Shown: positions 8,290 through 17,314 of the stretch, one piece after another
Layout of the letters: each line of letters starts with the position of its first letter
How positions within the stretch are numbered: position 1 is the first letter of the stretch
DNA from: Pelomonas sp937871895
GTDB lineage: Bacteria; Pseudomonadota; Gammaproteobacteria; Burkholderiales; Burkholderiaceae_C
Length of the DNA: 64,000 bases
Strand: one strand, 5' to 3'
NCBI RefSeq assembly: GCF_046348265.1
Contig: NZ_JAXMEO010000009.1
Program-made: the position numbers and the translations under genes
Notes under the pieces: generated by a model
What the model saw: only the letters and a program-made list of their open reading frames with translations
Database searches by the model: none
Told to the model about the DNA's origin: nothing

Positions 8290-9186
8290 TCAGCTGCGGC
8301 GCGAGCGCAAGCCCATCCAGCTGACCCCCGCCAGCATCAACAGCCAGCCCGAGGGTTCGGGCACCGGGGCCGCTACCAGCAGTGAGGTGTCGCCGCTGAT
8401 GGCCGTGACGAGCAGGGTGTGGCTGCCGTCGGCCAGCGGGTCGTTGCTCGCGTAGTCAATGCCCGTCAAAGCCGACAGCTTGGCGATCAGCACGAAGGAC
8501 TGCGACGGAGCGACGTTCACGGTGACGTCAAAGGTCTGCAGTGTTGGAACCGAGGTACCGAGGTAGTCGATGCCCTTGCTGGAGGCGGAGCCAAAGTCGA
8601 TCAGGCCGGTTTCAAAGTAGGGGTCGAGGCCGGTGTAGATGGCTGCAGAGCCGAACAGACTGGCCTGCAGGCCACTGACGCTGCCCGTCATCTGGAAAGT
8701 GAAGGTGTAGGAGGCTGCCGCGCTGCCAATGTAGGTGTAGGTGCGTTCGGTGCGGGCCTCGGTGTAGGCGGAGTAGAGGTCAATGCCGACCGGGATGTGG
8801 GCTGGATCGTCCAGGATGACGGCCTGCTCGTTCACGCTCCAGGCCTTGGCACCAAGCAGTGGTGTCGCCAGTACGCCGGAGAAGGCCGCCGTTGCGCGGT
8901 AGCCGACCGAACCCGCAAGGCTGTACGGCGACAACTCTGCCGTGTAGACCGGCGTGCCGCTGTAGTCCACACCGGCCGTACTGGCCCCGGCGCCGCCGCT
9001 GAGCTGGTCCGGCGTGCCGGTGAGCGGGATGCCAAAGTGCGGGCAGGTGGTGCAGCCAATCACGAAGTCGCCATAGGCAGTGCCCATGGCCGAGGCGCCA
9101 TCGGCGGCCTGCGCGGCAGGGGCGGTGAGTTGCAGGACAAGGGCGGCGAGGCTGACGGCGCGGGTCAAACGAAGTGCGGTGGCCAT
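8290..9186 (-). CDS. PEP-CTERM sorting-domain protein
   Basis: The 298-residue protein has a signal peptide (MATALRLTRAVSLAALVLQL, cleavage near AAQA-ADG). The extracellular region is rich in Tyr, Thr, Ser and Gly, with a CTTCPH pair. The C-terminal sorting signal is VPEPSGWLLMLAGVSWMGLRSRRS-like: VPEP, hydrophobic span, arginine cluster. Such proteins are processed by exosortase and anchored or released at the surface, often with exopolysaccharide. No exosortase is in the window. GGGAG lies before the ATG, and a sigma-54-like element lies about 50 bases upstream. Confidence 0.88.
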   Translation of the reverse strand: MATALRLTRAVSLAALVLQLTAPAAQAADGASAMGTAYGDFVIGCTTCPHFGIPLTGTPDQLSGGAGASTAGVDYSGTPVYTAELSPYSLAGSVGYRATAAFSGVLATPLLGAKAWSVNEQAVILDDPAHIPVGIDLYSAYTEARTERTYTYIGSAAASYTFTFQMTGSVSGLQASLFGSAAIYTGLDPYFETGLIDFGSASSKGIDYLGTSVPTLQTFDVTVNVAPSQSFVLIAKLSALTGIDYASNDPLADGSHTLLVTAISGDTSLLVAAPVPEPSGWLLMLAGVSWMGLRSRRS

Positions 9187-9236
9187 GGGGGTGCTCCCGA
9201 GGGGTGGTGTCGGACCGCAGCGTAGGCGCCGACCCC

Positions 9237-9253
9237 GGCAACAACGCCGCCAA
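9237..9253 (-). promoter_or_regulatory. sigma-54-like -24/-12 element before the PEP-CTERM gene
   Basis: On the minus strand the bases read TTGGCGGCGTTGTTGCC. GG and GC are separated by exactly ten bases, inside TGGC-N7-TTGC, close to the RpoN consensus TGGCAC-N5-TTGCW. It sits in the 70-base gap between the LAL regulator gene and the PEP-CTERM start, giving an expected 5' leader of about 40 bases. RpoN control of PEP-CTERM genes through PrsK/PrsR has been reported in floc-forming betaproteobacteria. Confidence 0.5.
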
Positions 9254-9256
9254 GCC

Positions 9257-11854
9257 TCACCCAGATTTGGCAGCAGCAGTACCTAGTTTTCGCACGGCTT
9301 CCTGCCGGTCGGCAGCGCCCAGCTTGCGCAGCAGGCTGGCCACGTGGTGCTCCACGGTGCGCTCCGAGCGGTGCAATCGCTCGGCGATCTCACGGTTGCT
9401 GAGCCGTTCGGCCAGCAGCTCCAGCACCTTGCGCTCCCGGGCCGTGAGGCCAAGGGCGTCCTCGCGCACATGGCGGTAGGGCCCGCGGGCCAGGCTCTGC
9501 ACGCCCAGGCCGCGCAGGCGCTGGCGGGCGCGGCGGGCCGCCAGGCCGGCGTCGAGCGTCGTCAGCAGGGCCAGGGCTTGCTGCAACTGCGCGGCATCGC
9601 CACCCAGCCAGACCAAGGCTTGCTGGTAGGGGATGCCAAGGTGCGCCCACGCTGCGGCGGCACCGTCGAGATCGCCTGCAGCCTCGCGGGCAAAGGGCTC
9701 CGGTGCGTTGGCCGGCAGCACCACCTCAGGCACGCCGAGTCGGCGGCGCCAGATCAAGAGCTGCGCCCGACACCAGGGCTCGTCGCGCCGCCAGCCATGG
9801 TCGAGGGCTTCGTCGATCCAGCGCAGCGCGCGCTCGCGCTGGCCGAGCAGGGCGGCAATCTCAACGCGGTGCACATCGACCGACATGAACCACGGCGGGT
9901 CCGGCTGGTCGGGCGCCGCGAGGCCTTGCTCCCAGCGTGCGCCAGCGCCCGGCTCGCCCCGGCGTGCGGCCTGCAGGGCCAGCAGGTGGCGCACATGGCG
10001 GCGCTGCAGCTCGTTCAGGTCGGTGCGCGCCGCCAGGCCCTGCAGCAGGGCATCGGCCTCACGCCAGCGGCCGCTGGCGATGTCGCCACAGGCTTGCTGG
10101 ACGCGCAGGTGCACGGCATGCACCTCCAGGTCGCGCGCCTGACAGTAAGCCAGACCGTCATCGCACAGGCGCCGCAGGTCGGCGTAGCGGGAGTCCACCA
10201 GCGCCGCAGCGGCGAGGTCGGCAAAGCAGCGGCCCACGAGTTCTTCCTGCGCGGTGGCGCGGGCGTCGGCCAGGGCTTCGGTCAACTGGGCCAGGGCTTG
10301 CGCGTGCAGGGCGGTACCCAAGGCCGCAGCACCGAGCAAGGCCAGGGCCTGCGCGCGGCCGGCGCGGTCCCCGAGCGACTCGAACACCCCCAACGCTTGG
10401 CGCACGGCAGGCAACGCCGCCACCCCGGCCTGGCGGCGCAGCAGCAACTGGCCTTGCACGACGAGCGCATGGGCCCAGACGCGCTGGCCGTCTCGATGCG
10501 CGGCCGTCAGCGCAATCGCTTGCTCAACCTCGCGCAGCCCGGCCTCAGCGCGGCCGTCGAGCGCCTCGATGCGCGCGAGCCGGGTGTGCTGCTGGGCGGC
10601 CAGCAAGGGGTCGGCCTGCTCGCGGGCGCGGTCGATGGTGGCTTGGGTGCAGTCGCGCGCCAGTTGCAGCTGGTTGGTCAGAACCGCCTCGTCGGCCAGT
10701 GCCAGCCAAAGCGGCAGGCGCTGCTCCGCCGGCGCATGGCGCAGGGCCAGTTGGTAGAGCAGCGCGGCCTGGCGATGCGCGCCGCCTTCGGCCAGCTGGC
10801 GTGCGGTGGGCGGCGCGAGTTGCAGCACGGCCGCTGCCAGGCCGGCGCGCGCGGCGTGGTGGATGCGCCGGGTGGGCTCGGCCGCGCGGTCGCTGAGGGC
10901 GTCAAACAGCGCCGCATGCAAAGACGCCGCGCGCGGCTCCAGCGACAGCGCCACGGCACGCTGCGCCAGCTCGTGCGCGAAGCGCAACTGCTCGCCGGCC
11001 AGTTGCACCAGGCCGCTGGCCAGCGCTTCGTCAAGCGCCGCCGGCTCCAGCCCGCAGAGGCTGCGCAAGAGGTCCAGCTCCAGCGCCACGGGCGAGAGCG
11101 CCAGCCACTCCAGCAGCTCGCGCGCCGCTGGGCCGAGGCGGGCCACGCGCGACAGCAGGGCATCCCGCACCGACACCGGCAGGCCACCCGGCAAGCCCGG
11201 TGGGGCGGCCAGCAGTTCGGTCACGAAGAAGGGATTGCCGCCGGTGGCTTCGAGCAGGCCCTCGGCCGCACGGCCGGCCCGCGCCGCCAGCTGCGCCACG
11301 GCGCTGCCGGACAGTGGCGGCAACGGCAGGCGCAGCGCGGCATGGCTGTTGATGCCGGCGAGCACGGAGCGCAGCGGGTGCATCTCGCCCACCTCGCCGG
11401 GGCGCCAGGCCAGCACCAGCAATGCGCGCAGCCCGGCAACGCGACGGCCCAGGATGCGCAGCAGGTCGAGCGTGGCGTCGTCGGCCCAGTGCACGTCATC
11501 GAACACCAACACCAATGGCCGCGTGGCGAGCTGAGCGTGCACCAGCAGCTCGGCCACGAGCTCACCCACCGGCCCACCGCGCCGCACTCGGTCTGCCAGG
11601 CGCGCGGGCAGGCTGGGCAGCATGTCGATCAAGGGGGCAAGTGGCAGCGGCGCCAGCAGAGGCTCGCTGGCACCCCACCACCAGTCGGCCTCCACCTCGG
11701 TGGACGCGCGCACCGCCCGCAGCAAGCTGGTCTTGCCCATGCCGGCCTCACCCGGCAGCAGCACGCAGCGGCCCGGCGCCTGCGGGTCGGCCAGCTGCGC
11801 CACCGCGTCAAGCAGGCGGCGCTGACTGTCTTCACGTTCGAGCAGGCGCGTCAT
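9257..11854 (-). CDS. LAL-type LuxR-family regulator with AAA ATPase domain
   Basis: This 865-residue MalT-like regulator has three parts. An N-terminal AAA-16/STAND ATPase has Walker A GEAGMGKTS (35-43) and Walker B LVLVFDDVHWAD. A long Ala/Leu-rich helical repeat region, probably TPR-like, acts as sensor. A C-terminal LuxR helix-turn-helix follows (LTARERKVLELLAERLSNRE, then RSERTVEHHVASLLRKLG). Such proteins oligomerise on ligand plus ATP and activate transcription. The start is ATG at 11854 (MTRLLEREDSQRR), where similarity begins; the open frame extends further but into the dapF leader. The co-directional PEP-CTERM gene is an obvious target candidate, unproven. Confidence 0.9.
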   Translation of the reverse strand: MTRLLEREDSQRRLLDAVAQLADPQAPGRCVLLPGEAGMGKTSLLRAVRASTEVEADWWWGASEPLLAPLPLAPLIDMLPSLPARLADRVRRGGPVGELVAELLVHAQLATRPLVLVFDDVHWADDATLDLLRILGRRVAGLRALLVLAWRPGEVGEMHPLRSVLAGINSHAALRLPLPPLSGSAVAQLAARAGRAAEGLLEATGGNPFFVTELLAAPPGLPGGLPVSVRDALLSRVARLGPAARELLEWLALSPVALELDLLRSLCGLEPAALDEALASGLVQLAGEQLRFAHELAQRAVALSLEPRAASLHAALFDALSDRAAEPTRRIHHAARAGLAAAVLQLAPPTARQLAEGGAHRQAALLYQLALRHAPAEQRLPLWLALADEAVLTNQLQLARDCTQATIDRAREQADPLLAAQQHTRLARIEALDGRAEAGLREVEQAIALTAAHRDGQRVWAHALVVQGQLLLRRQAGVAALPAVRQALGVFESLGDRAGRAQALALLGAAALGTALHAQALAQLTEALADARATAQEELVGRCFADLAAAALVDSRYADLRRLCDDGLAYCQARDLEVHAVHLRVQQACGDIASGRWREADALLQGLAARTDLNELQRRHVRHLLALQAARRGEPGAGARWEQGLAAPDQPDPPWFMSVDVHRVEIAALLGQRERALRWIDEALDHGWRRDEPWCRAQLLIWRRRLGVPEVVLPANAPEPFAREAAGDLDGAAAAWAHLGIPYQQALVWLGGDAAQLQQALALLTTLDAGLAARRARQRLRGLGVQSLARGPYRHVREDALGLTARERKVLELLAERLSNREIAERLHRSERTVEHHVASLLRKLGAADRQEAVRKLGTAAAKSG

Positions 11855-11939
11855 GGGCCGGCATGATGCCCTTGCGCTCCGGCAGGCGCCCTCGGGATGT
11901 GCCCGTCGTCCAGGCTGGCGACACCGATAATCCCGCCCC

Positions 11940-12779
11940 ATGCGAGTGCGCTTCACCAAGATGCAGGGCGCGGGCAATGACTTCGTCGTCTTCGACGCGA
12001 CGCGCCAGCCCTTCAGCCTGACCCCGGACCAGATGCGTCGCCTGGGCGACCGCCGCTTTGGCGTGGGCTGTGACCAGATCCTGGTCATCGAACCCGCCAC
12101 CACCAGCGACGCCGACTTCGGCTACCGCATCTTCAACAACACCGGCGACGAGGTGGAGCACTGCGGCAATGGCGCGCGCTGCTTTGTGCGTTACGTGGTG
12201 GATGCGGGCCTGACCGACAAGCGCCGCGTGGTGGTGGACACGATGAACCGCCGACTCAATTTGCAGCTGCAAGACGATGGCCGCGTGACCGTGGACATGG
12301 GCGCGCCAGTTTTTGAGCATGCCGCCCTGCCCTTTGATGCCTCGGGCCTCACGCCGCGCCTGGAAAACGGCTTCGAGTTCTGGCCCGTGGAGGGTGTCGA
12401 CGTCGGCGTCGTCTCGATGGGCAACCCCCACGCCGTGCAGCGCGTGGCGGACGTGGACACCGCGCCGGTTGAGACGCTCGGCCCGCTGATCGAAGCCAAT
12501 GCGCACTTCCCGCGCAAGGTGAATGCCGGTTTCATGCAGATCCTCTCGCGTGACCGCATTGCGCTGCGCGTGTTTGAGCGCGATGCGGGCGAGACCCTGG
12601 CTTGTGGCACCGGCGCCTGTGCGGCGGTGGTGGTGGGCATCCGGGCCGGTTGGCTCGATGCCGCCGTGGAAGTGCAGACGCGCGGCGGCCTGCTGCGCAT
12701 CGAATGGGCTGGCGGCTCGAACCCGGTCTTGATGACCGGCCCCGCGACCCGCGTTTTTGATGGAGAGATCGACCTGTGA
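11940..12779 (+). CDS. dapF: diaminopimelate epimerase
   Basis: DapF interconverts LL- and meso-diaminopimelate for lysine and peptidoglycan synthesis. At 279 residues it is full length. Both catalytic cysteines are present, Cys75 in EHCGNGARC and Cys222 in LACGTGACAA, along with KMQGAGNDFVVFDA at the N-terminus. It heads an operon-like run: its TGA overlaps the GTG of the next gene by four bases (GTGA). Confidence 0.97.
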   Translation: MRVRFTKMQGAGNDFVVFDATRQPFSLTPDQMRRLGDRRFGVGCDQILVIEPATTSDADFGYRIFNNTGDEVEHCGNGARCFVRYVVDAGLTDKRRVVVDTMNRRLNLQLQDDGRVTVDMGAPVFEHAALPFDASGLTPRLENGFEFWPVEGVDVGVVSMGNPHAVQRVADVDTAPVETLGPLIEANAHFPRKVNAGFMQILSRDRIALRVFERDAGETLACGTGACAAVVVGIRAGWLDAAVEVQTRGGLLRIEWAGGSNPVLMTGPATRVFDGEIDL

Positions 12780-13486
12780 GCCAGACCCCCGTGAATCCGG
12801 CCGACGCCCTGCAGGGCATCACCGAAGGCGACATCGCCAACTACCTGGCCCACACGCCCGGCTTCTTCGAGCGGCATGCCGCGTTGCTGGCCACCGTGCA
12901 GCTGACGCACCCGCATGGCCACCGCGCGATCTCGCTGCAGGAGCGCCAGGCCGAGATGCTGCGCGAGAAGATCAAGGGGCTGGAGCAGCGCCTGATGGAG
13001 ATGATCCGCAACGGGCAGGAGAACGTCGCCATCGCCGACCGCCTGCACCGCTGGACGCTCAAGCTGATGCGCGCGGCGCAGCCCGAAGACATTCCGGCCG
13101 TGCTGCTGGACTCCTTGCAGCACGAGTTCATGATCCCGCAGGCCGGGTTGCGGCTCTGGGGCGTGGCCGAGGGGCATGCCGAGCTGCCCTGGGCCCAGGC
13201 CGTGAGTGCCGATGTGCAAAGCTTTGCCGGCAGCCTGGCCCACCCTTATTGCGGCGTGAACTCGGGCTTTGAGGCCGCGCGCTGGCTGGGCCTCGCGGAC
13301 AGCGGCGGCACCGCCACCTCGCTGGCCCTCGTGCCGCTGCGCCGTGGCACGGAAACCTTTGGCCTCTTGGTGCTGGGCTCGCCGGACCCGACGCGCTACA
13401 CGGCTGAGATGGGCACGGAGTTCCTGACCCGCATCGGCGAACTGGCCGCTGCTGCGCTAGCCCGCCTGCTGCCCCCGAGCGCATGA
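12776..13486 (+). CDS. DUF484 family protein
   Basis: The 236-residue protein has the DUF484 layout. An N-terminal helical segment (ITEGDIANYLAHTPGFFERH, about 15-35) and a coiled coil (ERQAEMLREKIKGLEQRLME) lead into a GAF-like domain ending FGLLVLGSPDPTRYTAEMGTEFL. DUF484 genes sit between dapF and xerC in many proteobacteria, as here. The function is unknown; a link with XerC or chromosome processing is often supposed from context only. It overlaps dapF by four bases and xerC by four bases (ATGA), so translation is probably coupled. Confidence 0.92.
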   Translation: MSQTPVNPADALQGITEGDIANYLAHTPGFFERHAALLATVQLTHPHGHRAISLQERQAEMLREKIKGLEQRLMEMIRNGQENVAIADRLHRWTLKLMRAAQPEDIPAVLLDSLQHEFMIPQAGLRLWGVAEGHAELPWAQAVSADVQSFAGSLAHPYCGVNSGFEAARWLGLADSGGTATSLALVPLRRGTETFGLLVLGSPDPTRYTAEMGTEFLTRIGELAAAALARLLPPSA

Positions 13487-14409
13487 CTGAAGCACTGCCG
13501 GCCGAGTTTCAGGACTACCTGAGCTTTGCCCGCGTGCAGCAGCGGCTGGCGCCGCGCACGCTGCAGGTCTACACCGACGCCCTCACGCGCCTGCAGGCCC
13601 TGCTGGCCGACCGGGCGCTCGCGCCCACGCAGTTGCTCACGCCCCAGGCCCGGCGCCTGGCAGCGCAGTTGCATGCCGAGGGCCTCGCGCCCAAGTCGAT
13701 TGCGCTGCTGCTGTCCTGCTGGCGCAGTTGCTACCGCTGGCTCGGGCGCCAAGGCCGCGTCAGCTGCAACCCCTTTGACGGCCTGCGCGCACCCAAGGCG
13801 CCCAAGCCGCTGCCCAAGGCGCTGAGCGTGGACGACGCGGTGCAGTTGGCGTCCTACGTGCCGCCCGCTGCGGCCGACCCGGCGCTGGAGGCGCGTGACC
13901 ATGCTGTCGTGGAGCTGCTCTACGGCAGCGGCCTGCGCCTCTCGGAGCTGACCGGCCTGGATGTGCAGGCCAGTGCCGAGGCCAGCGGCTGGGTGGACCT
14001 GGATGCGGCCGAGGTGCATGTGCTGGGCAAAGGCAGCAAGCGCCGCACCGCGCCGCTGGGCAGCGCGGCCGCCACGGCGCTGCGTGCCTGGCTGACGCAG
14101 CGCGGGCAACTCGTCCAGCCAGGCGAGCTAGCGCTCTTCGTCGGCGCGCGCGGACGGCGTTTGAGCCCATCCAGCCTGCGTGCCGCGCTGGCCCAGCGGG
14201 CGGTGGCGGCCGGGCTGCCGACGCATGTGCACCCCCACATGCTGCGCCACAGCTTCGCCTCGCATGTGCTGCAGTCCAGCAGCGACCTGCGCGCCGTGCA
14301 GGAGCTGCTCGGCCATGCCCACATCACCACGACCCAGATCTACACGGCGCTGGACTTCCAGCACCTGGCCAAGGTCTACGACCAGGCCCACCCCAGAGCA
14401 AAAAAGTGA
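13483..14409 (+). CDS. xerC: tyrosine recombinase XerC
   Basis: XerC resolves chromosome dimers at dif together with XerD. The 308 residues include the SAM-like N-terminal domain (about 5-95) and the catalytic domain with Arg152 (GSGLRLSEL), Lys183 (LGKGSKRR), His252/Arg255 (HMLRHSFASHVL), His278 (LLGHAHITTT) and nucleophile Tyr287. All catalytic residues are present. It overlaps DUF484 by four bases. Its own stop is overlapped by a GTG (GTGA) that may start the next gene. Confidence 0.95.
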   Translation: MTEALPAEFQDYLSFARVQQRLAPRTLQVYTDALTRLQALLADRALAPTQLLTPQARRLAAQLHAEGLAPKSIALLLSCWRSCYRWLGRQGRVSCNPFDGLRAPKAPKPLPKALSVDDAVQLASYVPPAAADPALEARDHAVVELLYGSGLRLSELTGLDVQASAEASGWVDLDAAEVHVLGKGSKRRTAPLGSAAATALRAWLTQRGQLVQPGELALFVGARGRRLSPSSLRAALAQRAVAAGLPTHVHPHMLRHSFASHVLQSSSDLRAVQELLGHAHITTTQIYTALDFQHLAKVYDQAHPRAKK

Positions 14410-16088
14410 CCCCCCCCGTACTGACTTCGTCAGCCTTGCAGGCCGCGTTCAGCCAATGGCTGAACCCTTCGGCAGGCACACGCCGCCCACTGGGCGCCGT
14501 GTGTCCGGCCTCAGCCCCCCCAGTGGGGCGCCCCCAGCAGCCCGGCGGAGCCGGATCTGCGGCGGCCGTTGGATGGGTCGCAGCGCTTTGCGCGCTCGCT
14601 CCGTTGTGCGCGTCCGCGCAGCAATCTTTGGTTCGCCCGTCGGCCGTGCGCCCCGCCGCGATCGAAGCCAACTGGACAGCCGTGAAGATGCCCGACGGCG
14701 GGCGCACGGCGTTTGCGTCGCTCAGCTACCTGATGGCGGTGAACGATGACTGGGGCTTTGGGCCCGGCGTTTACGGCACGGCCAAGGGCAATTACGGCGG
14801 CATCTTCACGGCGGGCTTCACGGCGCAGCGGCGTTGGCGGCTCGGGGCCAACACCCATCTGGCGACCAGCCTGTACGTGGGCGCGGGCGGCGGGCTGTCC
14901 AGCAGCGAGCTGCGCTTTGGCGGCGGGCTGATGCTGCGGCCCGAGATCTCGCTGCGGACCGAGCAAGGGGCCTGGTACTCGGGCATCAGCCTTGCTCAGA
15001 TCCGCTTTCCGGGCGGCAACGTCAAGGGCACGGCCGTGGGCTTCAGTCTGGGGCGGTCAACGGACTTTGGCAGCTTCTCACCGCTCGACGCCGGGCGCCG
15101 TGGCGCGAGCTCGGCTCGCACCGGGCTGGGCATCGACGAGATCGCCTTCACGGCCACGATGGCCCGCCCGCGCGCCGGCCTGCTGCGCCGCGAGGGCTCG
15201 CCGCTGGTGGGCACGTTGGGCTTTGCCGGCGCAGACCTGCGGCAGTACATCGCAGACGGCAGTTGGTGGGGTGTGGAGGCTTCCGGCGCCGCCAAGGGCG
15301 GCGTGGACGGCTATATGGAAGTGCTGGGCCAGATCGGGCAGGACTGGCAGCTCGCCAAGGGCGCCCTGGGTCAGCTGCGCGCCGGCGGGCAATTGGCGGG
15401 CGGCCTCGGCGGCGGCGGCGGCGTCAACACCGGCAGCGGCTGGCTGCTGCGCGCGGGCCCGAGCTTGCGCTGGGTCACGCCCTGGGGCGCATCGCTGCGG
15501 CTGGAGGGCGGCGCCACGCGCTCCTACAGCGGCACCTACCAGGTGAACTTTTGGCGGGCCGCGCTGTCCATGCCCTTGGACCGCACGCCGGCGACCGGAT
15601 TCAACGGCCAGGGCGATGACGGCATGGGCACGGTGCGCGAGCAGCAATTGGGCTTGAGTACCCTGGTGCTGCCGCGCGTGCGCTTCAAGGATGGCCGGCG
15701 CGAGACCGTGGGCGAGCTGGCGGTGAGCATGCGCCGCGAGCTCTCGGACCGGACCTACGGCGTTGCCTATGCCGGCAGTGCCGCCAAGGGCAGCGCTGGT
15801 GCTTACTCGTTCGGGCTCTTTGGCGCGGGCGTGCAAAGCCGGCCCTTGACCCCGAGCGGCAAGCTGCGTGTCGGCGCCGAGGCGTTGGTCGGCGCGGCGG
15901 GCGGTGGTGGTGTGCAGGTGGGCGGCGGCGCCGTGATGCAAGCGGAAGCCTGGGCCGAGTGGCGACTCGACGAGCGCCTGCGCCTGCGGGGCGGCGCCGG
16001 CCAGTGGCGCACCCTGCGCAGCCATGACCAGCGCTCGGCGCTGCTGCACCTGAACCTCAGCTACGCCTACGGGAGCCTGCAGCGATGA
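14406..16088 (+). CDS. probable outer-membrane beta-barrel protein (start uncertain)
   Basis: The frame runs 560 codons from GTG at 14406. A signal peptide is visible only after about 50 residues (VGWVAALCALAPLCASAQ), so the true start is likely internal: GTG at 14499 or 14523, neither with a clear ribosome site. The mature part is Gly-rich with amphipathic beta strands (GVYGTAKGNYGGIFTAGF, LYVGAGGGLSSSELRFGGG) and ends LHLNLSYAYGSLQR, suggesting a barrel. No family is recognised. The first 40 codons are encoded by a dispersed repeat (14437-14518). Its stop overlaps rlmI (ATGA). Confidence 0.7.
   Translation: MTPPVLTSSALQAAFSQWLNPSAGTRRPLGAVCPASAPPVGRPQQPGGAGSAAAVGWVAALCALAPLCASAQQSLVRPSAVRPAAIEANWTAVKMPDGGRTAFASLSYLMAVNDDWGFGPGVYGTAKGNYGGIFTAGFTAQRRWRLGANTHLATSLYVGAGGGLSSSELRFGGGLMLRPEISLRTEQGAWYSGISLAQIRFPGGNVKGTAVGFSLGRSTDFGSFSPLDAGRRGASSARTGLGIDEIAFTATMARPRAGLLRREGSPLVGTLGFAGADLRQYIADGSWWGVEASGAAKGGVDGYMEVLGQIGQDWQLAKGALGQLRAGGQLAGGLGGGGGVNTGSGWLLRAGPSLRWVTPWGASLRLEGGATRSYSGTYQVNFWRAALSMPLDRTPATGFNGQGDDGMGTVREQQLGLSTLVLPRVRFKDGRRETVGELAVSMRRELSDRTYGVAYAGSAAKGSAGAYSFGLFGAGVQSRPLTPSGKLRVGAEALVGAAGGGGVQVGGGAVMQAEAWAEWRLDERLRLRGGAGQWRTLRSHDQRSALLHLNLSYAYGSLQR
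14437..14518 (+). repeat. structured dispersed repeat, copy A
   Basis: TGCAGGCCGCG is followed by a hairpin (GTTCAGCC-AAT-GGCTGAAC, 14447-14465), then a 54-base core 14465-14518 beginning CCCTTCGGCAGGCACAC. The core is itself self-complementary around GCCCACTGGGC. Copy B (34113-34195, opposite strand) matches the core at 51 of 54 positions. In copy B the flanking hairpin has a different sequence but again forms a perfect stem. The repeat lies at the 5' end of the barrel gene, just after xerC. Confidence 0.8.
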
Positions 16089-17278
16089 AGACCGTTCGGC
16101 TCCGCCCTGGCAAAGAACGCGCGCTGCAAAAGCGCCACCCCTGGGTGTTCGAGAGCGCCATCGCCAAGGGCGGTGGCGATGCCGGCGAGACGGTGCGCGT
16201 GGAGTCCGCCGAAGGCGAATTCCTGTGCTGGGCCGCGTTCAGCCCCAAGAGCCAGATCCGGCTGCGCGCCTGGAGCTTTGACGAGGCCGAGCGCATCGAT
16301 GCCGCTTTCTTTGCCCGCCGCATTGAGCGCGCCATGGCCTGGCGCGAGCGCCTCGCCATAGCCTCCGATGCCCGCCGCCTGATCCACGCCGAGGCCGATG
16401 GCTTGCCGGGCCTGGTGGTGGACCGCTATGGCGACACCCTGGTGGCGCAGTTCGGCAGCACCGGCGTGGAGCGCTGGAAAGGCGCGATTGCCGACGCCTT
16501 GCTCGCCGCCACCGGCCTCACGCGGCTTTACGAGCGTAGTGATACGCAGTCGCGCGAGTGGGAGGGCCTGCCCGCCACCACCGGCTGGCTGCGCGGCAGC
16601 GGTGAGACGGCCCTGACCATCCGCGAGCACGACTGGCGCCTGACGCTCGACATCGCCACCGGCCACAAGACCGGCTACTACCTCGACCAGCGCGACAGTC
16701 GCCAGCGCTTTGCAGAGGCCGTGCGGCAGTTCGGCTGCCAGCGCGTGCTCAATTGCTTCAGCTACACCGGCGGCTTCTCGGTCGCTGCGCTGGCGGGCGG
16801 CGCGCAGGAGGTGATCAGCGTCGACTCCTCTGGCCTGGCGCTGGAGCGCGCCCGAGCGCATGTCGAGCTCAACGGCTTCGACCGGGCCCGCCACCAGGCC
16901 TGGGATGCCGACGTGAACGCCACGCTGCGCCGCTGCCTGAGTGAGCTGAAGGAAGGGGGCCAGCGCTTCGACGCCATCGTGCTCGACCCCCCCAAATTTG
17001 CGCCCACCGCCGCCCACGCTGAGCGCGCTGCGCGCGCCTACAAGGACATCAACCGCTTGGCCTTCATGCTGCTCAAAGACGGCGGCCTGCTCTACACCTT
17101 CTCATGCTCGGGCGGCATTCCGCCCGACCTGTTCCACAAGATCGTGGCCGGCGCCGGCCTCGACGCCGGCGTCGATGGCTACATCCTTGACCGCCTCGCC
17201 GCCGCGCCGGATCACCCGCAGACGGTGTGCTTCCCGGAAGGTGAGTACCTGAAGGGGCTGGCGATCCTCAAGGCCTGA
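16085..17278 (+). CDS. rlmI: 23S rRNA (cytosine-5)-methyltransferase RlmI family
   Basis: The 397-residue protein has an N-terminal PUA domain (KTVRLRPGKERALQKRHPWV, about 2-70), an EEHD-like linker, and a class I methyltransferase domain. Signatures are TGHKTGYYLDQRDSR, NCFSYTGGFSVAALAGGA (SAM loop), ILVDSS-like VISVDSSG, IVLDPPKFA, and the catalytic-type FSCSGG. It likely methylates C1962-type cytosine of 23S rRNA. The start ATG overlaps the preceding stop by four bases, so it ends the dapF-rlmI run. Confidence 0.9.
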   Translation: MKTVRLRPGKERALQKRHPWVFESAIAKGGGDAGETVRVESAEGEFLCWAAFSPKSQIRLRAWSFDEAERIDAAFFARRIERAMAWRERLAIASDARRLIHAEADGLPGLVVDRYGDTLVAQFGSTGVERWKGAIADALLAATGLTRLYERSDTQSREWEGLPATTGWLRGSGETALTIREHDWRLTLDIATGHKTGYYLDQRDSRQRFAEAVRQFGCQRVLNCFSYTGGFSVAALAGGAQEVISVDSSGLALERARAHVELNGFDRARHQAWDADVNATLRRCLSELKEGGQRFDAIVLDPPKFAPTAAHAERAARAYKDINRLAFMLLKDGGLLYTFSCSGGIPPDLFHKIVAGAGLDAGVDGYILDRLAAAPDHPQTVCFPEGEYLKGLAILKA

Positions 17279-17314
17279 GCGCCGGGCGTCCCGGCCCGTC
17301 AGCCCATCAGCCCG

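Noticed and set aside
9344..11866. 840-codon plus-strand open frame opposite the LAL regulator
   Set aside because: Same reason: low-complexity composition, no ribosome site, and the minus-strand gene has ATPase and helix-turn-helix motifs.
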